From positions 150,164,001-150,228,000 of the forward strand of contig JBITNC010000001.1 of the NCBI GenBank assembly GCA_050084985.1: a stretch of 64,000 nt of DNA, in the 5' to 3' direction. How positions within the stretch are numbered: position 1 is the stretch's first letter; each line of letters starts with the position of its first letter. This DNA is from Nageia nagi (lineage: Eukaryota; Pinophyta). Positions 25,067 through 37,965 of this stretch are shown piece by piece. The notes beneath the pieces were generated by a model. That model was not told the origin of the DNA and searched no databases. It was given only the letters and a program-made list of their open reading frames with translations. The position numbers and the translations under genes were made by a program.

Positions 25067-27020
25067 CCTACATCAATCTTAGAAGCTACCACTATGGCCA
25101 TGAGGAGTCTTTTCTAAGATGAATTCATCAGGTTGGATACCAATTCCACTTTGTTGCATTTGGTATCAATTATTCTTTTAGTTATGATATACGAAATCTA
25201 TAGGCACCAAGAAAAAATTCATATTACATTTTATTGGCATGCTATTTATAAAGCATTTTGCTTCATCTAGACACCTAACCTGACCAAGAAGATTAACCAT
25301 ACATGCGTAGTATTCCATTATAGGTGTAATATGATAATAATCATTTGTGGATTTGACATATTGATAGTTCCCTTTCACTATATATACATGGCTCCATGCA
25401 AATAATATATTAATGTAAGATCATTTGGATTAATGCCCATATATTCCATTTGTTCAAATAGTTTGATGGTTTTTCCATTCCTTGTATACCCTACAATCAT
25501 TGCAATCCATAAAATTGTTTATTCATAACACATCTTGTCAACAAGAAACCTTATTACACTACTAGAAAATGTTGTATTTGCATCCTTTTTTTGCATCCAA
25601 ATGTAGAGCATTCTTTTAACTTTAGCACCTAAACTTGATGCAAATTACAACGTAATTGATATAGCATTTTTTAATGTCCTTTTTGCATCACATTTGCATC
25701 GAAGTTTGCATAGAATTGTTAGTTTTTGAGTCATATTTTGTGTCTAATTTTCTAAATTTGAGTTGGGTTTTACATTTCATCTTTAGATTTTGCATTAGTA
25801 TTTGCACATGATTTTGTATCGATTTTTGCAATGAGACATTATAGAATTGTATATCTTTTAATTCTATATGATTTTAAAAAATGGGCTCTTGAAACGATAT
25901 TAGGATCAAAAGTTATGAACTTTGTAAGGTACATCATTTTTATTAAAATAATTGCTCAATTTTTTATCCACTTCTATGATTTGCTCTGTATCTTAGAGTT
26001 CCTTATTTAATAAGTCTTTGGGGCAATGACATTGGTTCATTAAAATAGTTTAGGAATGGGGTTAGTGGTTCATGTTTTAAAATTTTGAATTTATTGTATA
26101 TATTTTTCCTAAATAATACATCAAATATTCTAATGTTATCATCCAATTCTTATTGCTTGCTTCTTTGGGCAATTTCTTATTGGCTTTCAAAGGAGTTTTA
26201 TTTTCTATAACTAGAAATTTCTCTACCACTAGTTTTTTCTCTATGGGCTTCATCTCAACCTTGGGCACCATAGCTATGATCAAAACTTGAAATTTGAGTT
26301 AAAATATAGAGCAAATACCTAAGAAAAAAATTAGCTAAAGCTTATGAAATGTGAGGATTATGGGGAGGGTTTGTTGATATATATAGTTAGGAGAGTTTAT
26401 TTGGCTATTGGGTAATCAATTTTGGTGCAGATGGAGGATAAAGTGAATGTGAATCATTGATTGGTGGATCGATGAACATGTGAAATATGTTTAGACTTTT
26501 GCTAATGAAATGTGATGTAAACTTTGCATCAGAATTTGCATCAATTTTTGCATTAGAAAATGTGAAAAAATTAAAAAAATTGATGCAAGGTGATGCATTC
26601 ATACATAATTTATGTCAGTGTATTTAAAAATACTTGTTAATGCAAAAAATAATGCTAATAGGTCTTTTCATAGTAGTGTCATCTTAATTATCCTATATTT
26701 TATATACATACCTATCAATTTTGTTATTATAATTGAATGTGGAAGAAACCCATATCTAAATATTTTTTCCATGAATATCCATGCCCCATTTTAAAGCTAA
26801 AAAAGTTGCACATACAACCAAAATACTTACAATGATTATTGAATATGGTATAAAACTAGTTAATTACATTTTTAAAAATACTTGAGGGACTTCAAATTCT
26901 ATGCATATCTTCTAATCATTTTAATCTATGAGATTTTTTCTCTTTGATCCATTTTTTCAAAGAGTACATGGGCCTCATGAAAATCATTGTATGCATATAT
27001 TTGAATTTGTTTAGTTACCC
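25067..27020 (-). pseudogene. Pentatricopeptide repeat (PPR) protein pseudogene, split by a CACTA element
   Basis: Plant PPR proteins bind organellar RNA. On the minus strand three parts are recognisable. Near 26960-26890, HVLFEKMDQREKIS with a following MIRRYA resembles a PPR helix pair, and near 26790-26680 GMDIHGKNI is typical. After the CACTA insertion, GYTRNGKTIKLFEQMEYMGINPNDLT (25500-25400) and ITPIMEYYACMVNLLGQ then CLDEAKCFINSMPIK (about 25320-25220) follow; the latter is the usual C-terminal E region. Stops and frameshifts are frequent and no start is visible. The gap cuts the other end. It was probably already dead or dying when the transposon entered. Confidence 0.8.
25557..26678. 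mobile_element. Non-autonomous CACTA-type (En/Spm-like) DNA transposon
   Basis: The left end is CACTACTAGAAAA and the right end, read inward, is CACTACTATGAAAA, which fits the CACTA terminal repeat. Flanks are TTA on the left and TCA on the right, matching a 3-bp target duplication with one transition. Both subterminal regions carry many copies of TTTGCATC in both orientations, as expected for transposase-binding repeats. No transposase is encoded in the 1,122 bases. It interrupts the PPR pseudogene. Confidence 0.85.
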
Positions 27021-29499
27021 CCAAGTTTAGCCTAAATAGAATTGAACTAACATTAACATTCAATGATGTCTAATACACCAAATACAAATAATGAAATATT
27101 ATTAATTCCAATAATTCAAAGTGTAGAAAGATATGAAAATATAATTTTTTAGATTATTGGATAAGATCTATTTAATAATTAAACAATTGTATTGAGAAAG
27201 AGATTTATAAAGATAAATACATGTCACCTTACCTTGATGACTAAAGTGATATGCAGATCAAAACTTATCAACAAGGTAGATCTCAAAATGCAAAACTTTC
27301 ATACATATGAGATAAAACAACCCATGTTAGTGTTAGCATTCGCACCAACGCTAGGGATGGCATTTGCACTCAAGGTAATATTCATGCTAGGATCCTTGTA
27401 GCTTAATGTTCACAACCAATATCTAACAATAGCACAATAATTGAAAAGCCTAATCTAGCATATAATAATGAATAACAAAATGATAGAGCTCATGTGATAT
27501 CAAATTTCAATCTTAATAAGTTGTATTTAATAACACTTAAAAGTAGTAGTTGAGTTTGACTTGAGATAAATATCTTATAACCTCTGCATGTAAATTAATC
27601 CCCCATTTATAGGGAAGCAAACTACCATAATGCACATATAGAGGCTAGCATTGGAATTGGGATACCTTGCATAAAAAGAGAAAAAAGGTACATAATAAGA
27701 TACTCATAACAATCCATTATAATATATAACATGCACCGATCTAATATATAACCATGCTTAATAATTACACCTAAAAGTGGATAAAATTAAATGTCAATAG
27801 ATTCCCTCCTTTACAAATTTAATGAAATGAAGTGTAATTATATTTGCAAAGGAAAAAGAAAAATAGAAAAAAAATAATACTCTCCTATTCTTCCTATGAA
27901 GCTCTTGAATCATCAAAGTTTGATGATATTGCATTGATTATGAAGAGGTGAACTCTTAAACCAATCAGAACAATCAAATGCAAAGAATAACCTATAAAAT
28001 GAGATTCATAAAATAACATCTTCTAAAATATACATGCAATCATTACTTAAAGATACAAAAATAACAATTAGAGTAATAATCAACATTATATGTGTGCATA
28101 ATATCGTCATGGTAATACTCAATTCCCTATTCGTAGATAAACATCATCACAATAGAACTAAGCATTCCATTCATGGAATTATGCAATAACATTCCATCTC
28201 AAAAGATATAACAATAAAGAGCAAGGATGAAATTAATATATTATGTATACATCATCATGGAAGCAAAATAATATATATATCATCATCATAGTACAACCTA
28301 ATGCCTCATTCATAGATGCAAACATATAATCAAAGAGAGAACAATTATATTGATGATTAGCTTATACCCAACCAATAAAAGTGATCACAACATATGAAAG
28401 TCACATCATCATGTAAGCAAAAAGATGCCCCAGTCATGGATGCACATCATCATAGAAGCAAATAATGCCTCATTTCTGGATGTCTCATAAAGGTTGATGG
28501 TTATTTATACATCCACCCAACATGGACTATATAGACATGCCCTAGCATGAATGATATGCTCAATATTAATGGTAGTATAAGCAACAAAAATTATGGTTAT
28601 TTACTTCATCCACCTAATAAGGACCCATAACAATCCCCAGTGCGAATGTGAAAGGAAGCACAAAAAGGGTGATAGTTATTTATATGTTTACCAATAAGGG
28701 CTATACAAACATGCCTCAATGTGAGCATTATGCCCAGTGTTAATGCCAATAAAAGTAAAAAGAGATCATAAAGAACATAATATCATGAAGTGCATATCCA
28801 AACAAATGATTGATTTATTTCTTCAACCAATCAAGGGTGTATCAAAGCATATAAATATCATATCATTGGAATCAAACATAACATCACAACCATAAATATT
28901 GAGAGATAGAAAGTTTTCCTATTCAAATGCTCGAGGGCATACCCTTAGGTCTTGAATTTTAAACCCAACTACAAAATGCCCCAATGTTAATGTTATAGTT
29001 AGCGTTGAGGCTATATATTCCAAACTAAATAACTATGAAATATTTGCTACCAACTACCAATATTTGATATAACTTTTTTGATATAATCCAAAATGATATC
29101 CAAATGATCTAATTATAGTCTTCTTTTGAACCACACAACTTATCCAAACTGCACTAAACATCCTAGTTCTAACACCAACTTAGGCGTGGATGTTACTGGT
29201 AGCGTCCACGTTGAGATTATAACATAACTAAGATACAAAATTTGAAGGGATTACTTTTCTTGCAATGAAGATGATCATTTTTGGTATATATAATGTACAC
29301 GACATAAGGATATTAATTATACATGGTATGCCTCAATTTTCGAATGCTAATTTGGTTTTATATATCAAAAAATTTCTTCATTTAGTCACATTTTTTATTT
29401 ATGTTCTCGTGCTCTGGTGTGAAGAGGTTATAAGTGTGCAATTGCTAGTTTTTAATTGTTGGAGGAATATTTATGTTCATATAGTATTTATTTGCCCCT
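27021..29499. repeat. Decayed repeat DNA left of the B/C array
   Basis: No gene was recognised. From about 28140 to 28480 a word like CATCATCATAGAAGCAAA followed by TAATGCCTCATTCATGGATGC recurs several times in degenerate form. From about 28495 to 28770 three degenerate units of roughly 80-100 bases begin GGTTATTTATA / CATCCACC. The layout resembles the 3' repeat region of the D elements. It may be the matching part of an older PMD-bearing element whose PMD relic lies at 40083, on the other side of the array. Confidence 0.45.
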
Positions 29500-30274
29500 T
29501 GTTATCACATAAAATTAATTTATGCATTTAATTTAATACATTAGGAAGTATGTGCTCGCACTTATATGTCTAGTTCAAGAATATTTATGATATTTTGGAT
29601 ATGATCAATATATATCATCGACTTACTATATTCTTATTTATGTAGGTACACGTCAACCTAAGGAGTAGGTCATATTATTATCTATATAAATAGGGATCTA
29701 ATAGTAAGTCCACATCAAGGAGATACAAGAGCCCATATCTAGTCTTGATGATGGTAGTCCTTAAGGTGTCTCTTAACACTACCATTCAAAGCTAGGTTTA
29801 TGTACTTCCTTATGCGAGTGTCCTAATGTTTGAGTATCAAATTGAGACCATTAAGAGTTCATGTGGAGGCACAAAGTCAATTCAAAATGGACTAGAGTCT
29901 AACTAAGATCACCATGCTCCTTATAGATGAAAGTAGACTATCGATGCTCCTTTCAAGCATGAAATAGATCGCCCGCGACCCTCTTTTTGGATCATCTTGC
30001 TTCATGACTTTGAGTGCAAAATTCATTTATTGTTGAGGCTTCGTTAGTATCTTCCATTCATCCATATCAAGTATGCTCTATGAGGTAAGTACACAAATTC
30101 AATCTTATTTAGTAATGTTATTTTGATTCTAGTTATTCATGATCTTCTATATCAGCTTATCTTCTTATAAATTGCTATCTGTTAGCTCAAAATTTACAAA
30201 TAGATATATATATCTTTTGGGACTATAGATATTTTAGTTATTTGCATTCTCAAATACACTTTTATTTGTAAACA
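29500..30274 (+). repeat. 5' LTR of element B
   Basis: The LTR starts TGTTATCACATAAA and ends GTAAACA, 775 bases. It shares with A only parts of its sequence, including the TATA core CTATATAAATAGGGATC near 29678-29695. The primer-binding site TTGGTGAACCTGATGTG follows at 30277. Confidence 0.92.
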
Positions 30275-30366
30275 TTTTGGTGAACCTGATGTGAAACATA
30301 AGTAGTTCTGCTAAAACCCTAGGTTTTAGTTAGGACTAATAAATAATTTAGTGAGTTGTTTTAGAC

Positions 30367-31760
30367 ATGGATCAATTAAGAGTATTCTTGCAAAGTCTTT
30401 CGAGAAGAGATCTTCATGAGCTCTTGGGAGATATTCAACGTGATGGATTAGAAGTACCTAATGAAGAAGCTAAACATGGTGATGGAAGTAATAATGATAA
30501 CATTCAGGCTACTATTGAGGGTATGTAAAGATAGATTAATCAATTAGTAAGAGGATCAATTTAGCCAGATAATTCAATTGAGTTTGGTAGTCCTCTATGT
30601 GATGAGATCCGTGTATGCATGCCAACACCAGATTATAAAGATCCCAAGTTTTGTAAGTTTAGTGGAGAAGGAGATCCTAGGAGACATTTACAAGGGTTTA
30701 AAGATGAGTGTGAGCTCAAAATCGATGTGGATTCAAGATTATAGGTGAAGTTCTTTCCTCATAGTTTGGAAGGAGAGGCTTGTGAATGGTTCTATTCTCT
30801 ACCTAAAAGGTTAGTTACATCATTTCAAGAATTGAGCAACTTATTTATAGAATAGTATAAACTTAATATCAAGCATGAAGTCATGGTTTCAGATCTATAT
30901 GCTATGAGGCAAGGTAGTAATGAGAATCTTGAAAAGTTTGTTGTACGATTCAAGAAGACATGGCAACAAATCAAAACAAAGCTTAATAAAAAAGAGGTAA
31001 ATAATATTTTCAAGGATGTTGTCATATTGTCCTTACAATCTTATGTCATTGATTATACACATCTAGCATTTTCTAATATGACATATAGGTTATTGGAAAA
31101 AGAAAAAGTCCTTATAAAAATAGGTCTTATGAAGTATTGAAATGATGACAAACCTAGGGCTAAAGATAAGTAGCTACAATCACCAAAGAAAGATAAATCC
31201 ATTCATGTGGTAGAAAAGGCAGATGAAAAGAAAGAAAGAAAATTCATAAAGTTTCCTATACCTCCTAGGTTTATCTTGAAAGATCTAATGGCAAGGGGAT
31301 TATTACAACCTTTACCTAAGAGAGAGGAATATGAATCAGTAGAGAGGCCAGCATGGTACAAAGAAGACAGATATTGCAAATATCATCAAACCAAGGGGCA
31401 TGCCACTAATGGGTGTGGAGGCCTAAGAAATAAAATACAAAGGCTTATAAAGGATGGATTCTATGTTTGCCCTACTAAAGTTAAAGATATAGAGGAAGAG
31501 CAACATGTAAATGTAATTTTCCATTAAGAAGTATGTGCAACACTTATGGGAGGAAGATCAAGAGTAGCAACAAATCCTATCACATGTGAAAAAGAGCTTC
31601 CTAAAGATCCAAGAAGTTTTGAAATCATTGAGCAACTTAAGAATACATAAGCTATGGTTAGTTTATTTGAATTACTTCAAATTTCAAAACCTCATAAAGA
31701 AATGATGAATCAAATTTTCAAGAATAGTCAAATAGATAGGAACATCTCAATCACTGCTTG
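30367..31760 (+). pseudogene. gag of element B
   Basis: The ATG at 30367 opens MDQLRVFLQSLSRRDL, homologous to A. The frame is hit by TAA/TAG at about 30527, 30533, 30563 and 30742, most at glutamine codons of A. The knuckle is intact here (CKYHQTKGHATNGC, about 31375-31416). Further stops follow near 31138, 31171 and 31525. Confidence 0.85.
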
Positions 31761-31799
31761 CAAAAAAGGCAAAAATATAGAGTAAAGGGATTTTATCAC

Positions 31800-33055
31800 T
31801 TTTCACCCTAGTGAAAGACCTAGCAAGGATGTGACCCAGTTGCATCCACCATTATTTATTGAAGTGAGTATATTTGGTAATATAGTTAAAACATCATTGA
31901 TAGATGGTGGGGTAGCTTTGAATATTACCACCACTCACTTGCTTTCATAGTTTGATCCAGATTTGTTACCTCTAAGAGAAGAGACTACCATGAGAGTTAA
32001 GAGGTTTGATGGTGTTCCAAAGAAATGTGTAGGAATCATCACACTTCCAATCAAAGTGGGAAAAAAGGTACTTTAGACACTCTTCTACATTACGGATGGA
32101 AAACCTTCTTTTAATTTTATTCTTGAAAGACCTTGGATAGATTACATGGAAGGAGTAGCATCCACTTTGCATAAAATGTTTCAAATTTTGTTTTGAAGAA
32201 AATGTTTACAAGGTAGAAGTAGATGAGTAGGTAGCCAAACCATGCAATTATGTTATCCCTAAGATATTTGTTCTATATGATATGGAAGATGAGCCTATAC
32301 TAGCTAATAATGATCAAATTTATAGAAAAGCATTACAAAAAATCAACATCAAGGATATCAGATTTGGTTCATACACCATCACGGATGTTAATAATATCAA
32401 TCTAGAGAGAGATTTGGATAGATGTAGGAGGCTCAGGTAAAGGATCACTTGTGCTCCATAAATACCATTAGTGGTACTCTTTAGAAGAAATCATAAAGGA
32501 AAACAAATATTGCATTGTTCCATATCGTGAAGATGATCACGATGTTTAGGTTAGTCATTTGTTATTAATGCAAGAAGACAAATGGGTAAGAGATGATCAA
32601 AATTGCTTTATTATTGAATGTGAAATAGATGATTAAGATGCAATACATGTTATATACTTGTTTGAGAATGATGATGCTTTCTTAGAATCTATGGGTGCTA
32701 GAATTGAATATCCAACTAGGCATGAAAAGAGGACTCACAAACATTGTCTAGATGTGCATGCTTGCTTTGGTGAATCTATGGAGGATAAAATTGAAAGGTT
32801 GGGAGAATTTCCATTGCCCACACCATCAAAATCAAAAATGACTTGGTTGAATGAAGAGATGGAGGTCAACATTGGTTCTCAAGAGACACCACAATTCCTA
32901 AAAACAAGTAAGCTCCTTGAGGAACATTTGCAAAATGAGTTGATTTGATCCTTTCATGATTATTCTAAATTATTTGCATGGTCATATAAAGATATGCTTA
33001 GATTAGATAAAATTTTTATAGTATATAACTTGGTTGTTGAGAAAGGAGTAGTTCC
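31800..33055 (+). pseudogene. Protease and linker of element B
   Basis: The protease block is recognisable, but the active-site serine is lost (D-G-G instead of D-S-G near 31903). A stop follows at the glutamine or leucine region near 31948. The second block, ILERPWIDYMEGVAST, lies near 32123-32165. The linker aligns with A at 19311-20047. Confidence 0.8.
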
Positions 33056-34330
33056 TATAAAGCAAAAACCAAGGAAGATACTTTTTCAGATTTCTTTACT
33101 AGTCAAGAAGGAAATAGAGAAACTATTAGAAGTTGGTTTTATTAGACCCATTGATTATTCAAAGTGGATGGCCAATGTAGTTATGATAAAGAAACCTACA
33201 GGTGAAATTAGAGTATGTACTAATTTTAGAGAGCTCAATAAAGCATGTCTGAAAGATGACTTTCCACTACCCAACATAGATATGATCATTGACAGTTTGG
33301 TAGGTTATGAGATGTTATCATTTATGGATGGATTTTCAGGATATAATCAAATCAAAATCAAGGAAAGTGATTAGCATAAAATAGCCTTTAGGACTCCTTG
33401 GGGCAACTTTTGCTACAAGGTAATGCCATTTGGTCTTAAGAATGCAGGGGCCACATATCAAAGAGCAATGATAGCTGTGTTTCATGACTTCATTCATAAA
33501 ACAATAGAGGTCTATGTAGATGATATCTTGATTAAGTCAAAGAATAAAGAAGATCATGTCAATGATATAAAAGTAATATTTGAAAGTATGAAGAAGTAAA
33601 AGTTAAGAACCAAGCCTCAAAAATGTGTATTTGGGGTATCATCAGGAAAACTCTTGGGGCATATTGTCTCTAAGAGAGGAGTTGAAGTAGATCCAAAGAA
33701 AATTAAATCCATCACAAAAATGTCTCCTCCTATAAATCTTAAGCAATTGAAAAGCCTTCAAAGTAAGATTCAAGTTGTTAGAATATTTATTTATCAATTA
33801 ACAGATAAGATAGCTCCTATGACTCTTTTACTTAAGAAAAAAGTTGAGTTTAAATAGGATGTTAAGTGTTAAGAAGCGTTTGATAGAATAAAAGAATATT
33901 TGCTACATCCATTGGTATTAGCTCCATATAGGCATGGAGAACCTCTTTGGCTCTATGTCTTAACTATAAAACATGCATTTAGGGTAATGTTGGCAAAGAA
34001 AGAAAAAGATGGTAAAGAGAGAGCAATCTATTTTATTAGTAGAACATTGAAAGAATATGAAACCAGGCACACACCCATTGAGAAGTTATGTCAATGTATA
34101 GTATTTGCTACTAAGAGGTTGAGGCATTATATGATCAATAGCACAGCACATGTACTTACTTAGGTAGACCCATTAAGATATCTGATGTCAAAACCATGCC
34201 TCCATGGAAGGTCCGCAAAATGGATCATGCTACTTCAGGAGTTTGACCTCAAGTTTGTGAAACAAAAATTAGTTAAAGGGTAGGTAGTCATAGATTTTGT
34301 TGCAAAGTTTCCCATGGAAGACAGTTAAAA
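33056..34330 (+). pseudogene. Reverse transcriptase and first RNase H of element B
   Basis: RT blocks GEIRVCTNFRELNKACLKDD, SFMDGFSGYNQIKI, FGLKNAGATYQRAM and VYVDDIL are present (33198-33535). Stops interrupt at 33372 and 33597. RNase H follows (LVLAPYRHGEPLWLYVLTIKHAF, then YISRT-like and EKLCQCIVFATKRLRHYM). The TAG at 34161 is at the same codon as 21128 in A. Confidence 0.85.
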
Positions 34331-34447
34331 CTCAGAGAAGAATTTTAGGAGGAATGTGCTTTGGCAAAAACCATAGAACATGCAGAAGAGGAACACCCAT
34401 GACCTTCTTCTAAAGAAAATAGGAACATTGATGTCCCTCTTTCAGAT

Positions 34448-34966
34448 GTGTCTGAATGCTGGAAAATGTATTTTGATGAATCACGATGTATGCAAGGTTT
34501 AGGAGTAGGAATAGCATTGATATTGCCTCAGAATGATGTTATTCCCATGTCATATAAACTATCATTTGAATGCACTAACAATATGGTAGAATATAAAGCT
34601 CTCATATTAGGATTAAAAGCAACTATAAAGATTGGTATTACACATTTGCATATTTATGGAGATTCACAGATGATAGTGAATCAAGTCAATGAGATCTATA
34701 ACACCAACGATGAAAAGCTTATTCCATATAAAGTTCTTATTACAAAACACCTTGCTTACTTTGAAGAGTATCAATTAGAAAATATTTCAAGGAACAATAA
34801 CAAGTTCGTTGATGCAATGGTAAGTGCAGCTTCACTTATACCAATTGAGATAGAAAGTAGAGAGACTACTTTCACTATCAAGAACTCGAAAACTCCATCA
34901 ATTGTTGAGGAGGACTTGAAAATGGTTTGTGTTGCTCAAAAGGTTGGTTATGAGGTAAGTCCTTGA
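34448..34966 (+). pseudogene. Second RNase H domain of element B
   Basis: MYFDESRCMQGLGVGIALI, LSFECTNNMVEYKALILGLKA and HIYGDSQMIVNQV match the second RNase H of A. The pieces are in one open frame of 172 codons, the longest intact stretch in B. Confidence 0.82.
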
Positions 34967-34979
34967 TACTAACACATAT

Positions 34980-36224
34980 TCAGATATTTAAGGGATAACT
35001 TTATTGATGTTACACTTGATAAGAGAGAATAGATTAGAATAAAAAGGCTTGCTACAAAATATGTTATCATTGGTGATATACTTTGTAAAAGATCATTTAA
35101 TGGTATTATTTTGAGATGTATTCATGATGAGGAGATTGAAATAGCATTAGAGCATGCTCATGGAGGAGCATGTGGAGGTCATTTCAATGGAAGATCAGTT
35201 TATGGCAAGTTGATTAAGATGGGTTATTAGTGGCTCACCATGGAACATAATTATTATGAACATGTTAAGAAGTGTGAGCAATTTCAAAAGCATGCACGCT
35301 TAGAATTAACTCCTACTCAAGAGTTTAACTATGTTACATCACCATGGCCTTTCTCAATGTGGGCTTTGGATTTCATGGGTGTTATCAATCCTTCATCTAG
35401 TGAGGGGCACAAGTTTATCTTGGTTGCCACCGAATACTACACTAAATCGGTTGAGACAATTCCTTTGAAGATAGCTATACAAAAACATGTTATCAATTTC
35501 ATCAAGGAATATATCATTTGCAGATTTGGCATACCTCAAAAGTTGATCATGGATAATGGTGCAAATTTTACAAGAAAAGATATCAGAGAATTTTGTAAAA
35601 ATATGAAGGTTGAATAGAGATTTTATTTAGTTTACTATCCCCAAGGGAATGGACAAGTTAAAGCAACAAATAAAATAATTAAGAAGATAATTATCAAAAA
35701 CTATCAAAAAGAATGGTAGAGATTGGCATGATCAATTACCATGTGCCTTATGGGCATATAGAACAAATAAAAGAACAACAATAGGTGGTACTCCATACTC
35801 TCTTATGTATGGTGATGAAGCAGTCATTCCACTTGAAATTGAGATCCCTTCTTTGAGAATTGCACTCAAAGATATCATGAAGGGACCACAACAATGGGAA
35901 GCAAGATTAAATTAGTTAGAGGCATTAAATGAGAAAAGAATTAATGCACAAGAGCATCTCAAAACATATTAGCAAAAAATATAGAGGGCCTATGAAAAGA
36001 AAATGCTGCACAAAGCATTTGAGGTTGGAGATATGGTTCTCCAAGAGAATGTTTCTAACACTATAGCAAAAGATGAACTTAAAGAAAAGTTTGAACCAAA
36101 TTGGGTTGGCCCATACATCATCATAAAGGTTTTTGGTATAGGTGCATATAGATTATCTACATTGGATGGGAAGGTTCTCAAAAATCCCATCAATGCTAGT
36201 CACCTAAATAAGTATCACATCTAG
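34980..36224 (+). pseudogene. Integrase of element B, catalytic glutamate changed
   Basis: The zinc module (HAHGGACGGHFNGRS, CEQFQKH) has lost one cysteine (CEQF). The core has both aspartates (WALDFMGV, IMDNGANF), but the glutamate region reads GQVKATNK where A reads GQAEATNK. The frame stops at 35615, at the same codon as in A (22577). The C-terminal domain ends at 36224. Confidence 0.85.
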
Positions 36225-36718
36225 GCAACCTGTGGGTCATCTTATGTATCTATTTTTGTAAAAATATTACTACAAGAATAAGAATGGAATAGATGGCACA
36301 AAAATCCAAAAATAGGTCATTTTAGTATCATAAGAGGAGTGACAATGCTTCATTTTAGCAAAAAAGCATCACCTATGATCCTATTGTATAGTCAAAAACA
36401 ACAAAAACAAAGATCATCAGATACCCCATTGGTGTAGAGTTTCAGCTCCCAGATCGTAAGATTTGCATACCTCTTGGTGTAGAGTTTCATCTCTCATATC
36501 ATCATCCTAGTTTCCTAACTCTTGGCATAGAGTTTTAGCTCTCATAATCATTTCATACCTCTTGGTGTAGAGTTCATCTCTCACTCCTCATAACAATATA
36601 CCTCTTAGCAGAGTTTCAGCTCCTAGTTTTATCATTATGCCTCTTAGTAGGAAGTTCAACTTCCATAAGATCAATGGATAGAATCATCAATGACATGAGA
36701 TGGTTGCACTCCACATAT

Positions 36719-36766
<48 letters not shown>

Positions 36767-37107
36767 GGTAATTGTCATTGGTGGCCTCTTGGTAGATGGC
36801 TATGGACCCTAGAACTCTTTCTTTTATAGGTTATCATTAAAGCTAATGGAGCACATCAAAATCAACTAAAGGCAACATGATGGATGTTATATGAGGGGGT
36901 TTTCTTAAACTCATACCTTTTGTCAATATGATTGCTTATCTTTGTTAAATATTTATCATAGTTCAATATCAAAATAGATTGATTAGTGTTGGTATCATGC
37001 TTGTCCATACTTATTAATATTTGATTGCTATGATATCTTGGTTATACTTTGAATGAAAAATCTCAATGCACCTAGTGATTTTCAATTTCTCATCCAAAGT
37101 GGGCATA
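36225..37107 (+). repeat. 3' non-coding region of element B with CTCTTGG repeats, (AT)n and polypurine tract
   Basis: From 36425 to 36670 there are about six copies of CCTCTTGGTGTAGAGTTTCA with AGCTCCCA. An (AT)21 microsatellite lies at 36721-36763. The tract CCAAAGTGGGCATA ends at 37107. Confidence 0.8.
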
Positions 37108-37872
37108 TATTATCACATAAAATTTATTTATGCATTTAATTTAATATATTATAAAGTATGTTCCCACACTTATATGTCTAATTCAAGAATATTTATGATA
37201 TTTTGGATATGATCAATATATATCATCGACTTACTATATTCTTGTTTATATAGGTACACGTCAACCTAAGAAGTAGGTCATATTATTATCTATATAAATA
37301 AGGATCTAATAGTAAGTCCACATCAAGGAGATACATGATTCCATATATGGTCTTGATGGTGTCAGTCCTTTAGGTGTCTCTTGACACTACCATTCAAGGT
37401 TGGGTTTGTGTACTTCCTTATGTGAATGTCTTGACAATTCTAAGCTTGTTTGAGTATCAAATTGAGACCATTAAGAGTTCATGTGGAGGTATAGAGTCAG
37501 TTTGGAATGGATATAGTCTAACAAAGATGAAAGAAGACCATCAATTCTCCTTTCAAGCATGAAATAGATCACTTGTGACCCTCTTTGTGGATCATCTTGC
37601 TTCATGACTTCAAGTGTAGACTCCATTTGTTGTTAAGGCTTCATCAGTATCTTTCGTTCATCCATATTAGGTATGCTCCATGAGGTAAGTACATAAATTT
37701 AATCTTGTTTGGTAATGTCATTTCATTTAATTATTCGTTATCTTCTATATCAGCTTATCTTCTTTTAGATTGCTATCCGTTAGCTCAAAATTTACAAATA
37801 GATATATGTATCTTTCAAGATTGTAGATATTTTAATTATTTGCATTCTCAAATACACTTTTATTTGTAAACA
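37108..37872 (+). repeat. Middle LTR of the B/C array
   Basis: It matches 29500-30274 but starts TATT, so the terminal TG has decayed to TA. It ends GTAAACA. It is preceded by a purine tract (as a 3' LTR) and followed by a primer-binding site (as a 5' LTR), so it serves both B and C. Confidence 0.9.
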
Positions 37873-37965
37873 TTTTGGTGAACCTAATGTGAAACATAAG
37901 TATTTGTGCTAAAACCCTAGGGTTTTAGTTAGAACTAATAAATAATTTTGTGAGTTATTTTAGAC

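Noticed and set aside
29265-29531. Frame of 88 codons on the plus strand
   Set aside because: It runs into the LTR of element B and has no recognisable motif; chance frame.
36721-36763. (AT)21 run as a functional element
   Set aside because: Ordinary microsatellite in the non-coding part of a dead retrotransposon.
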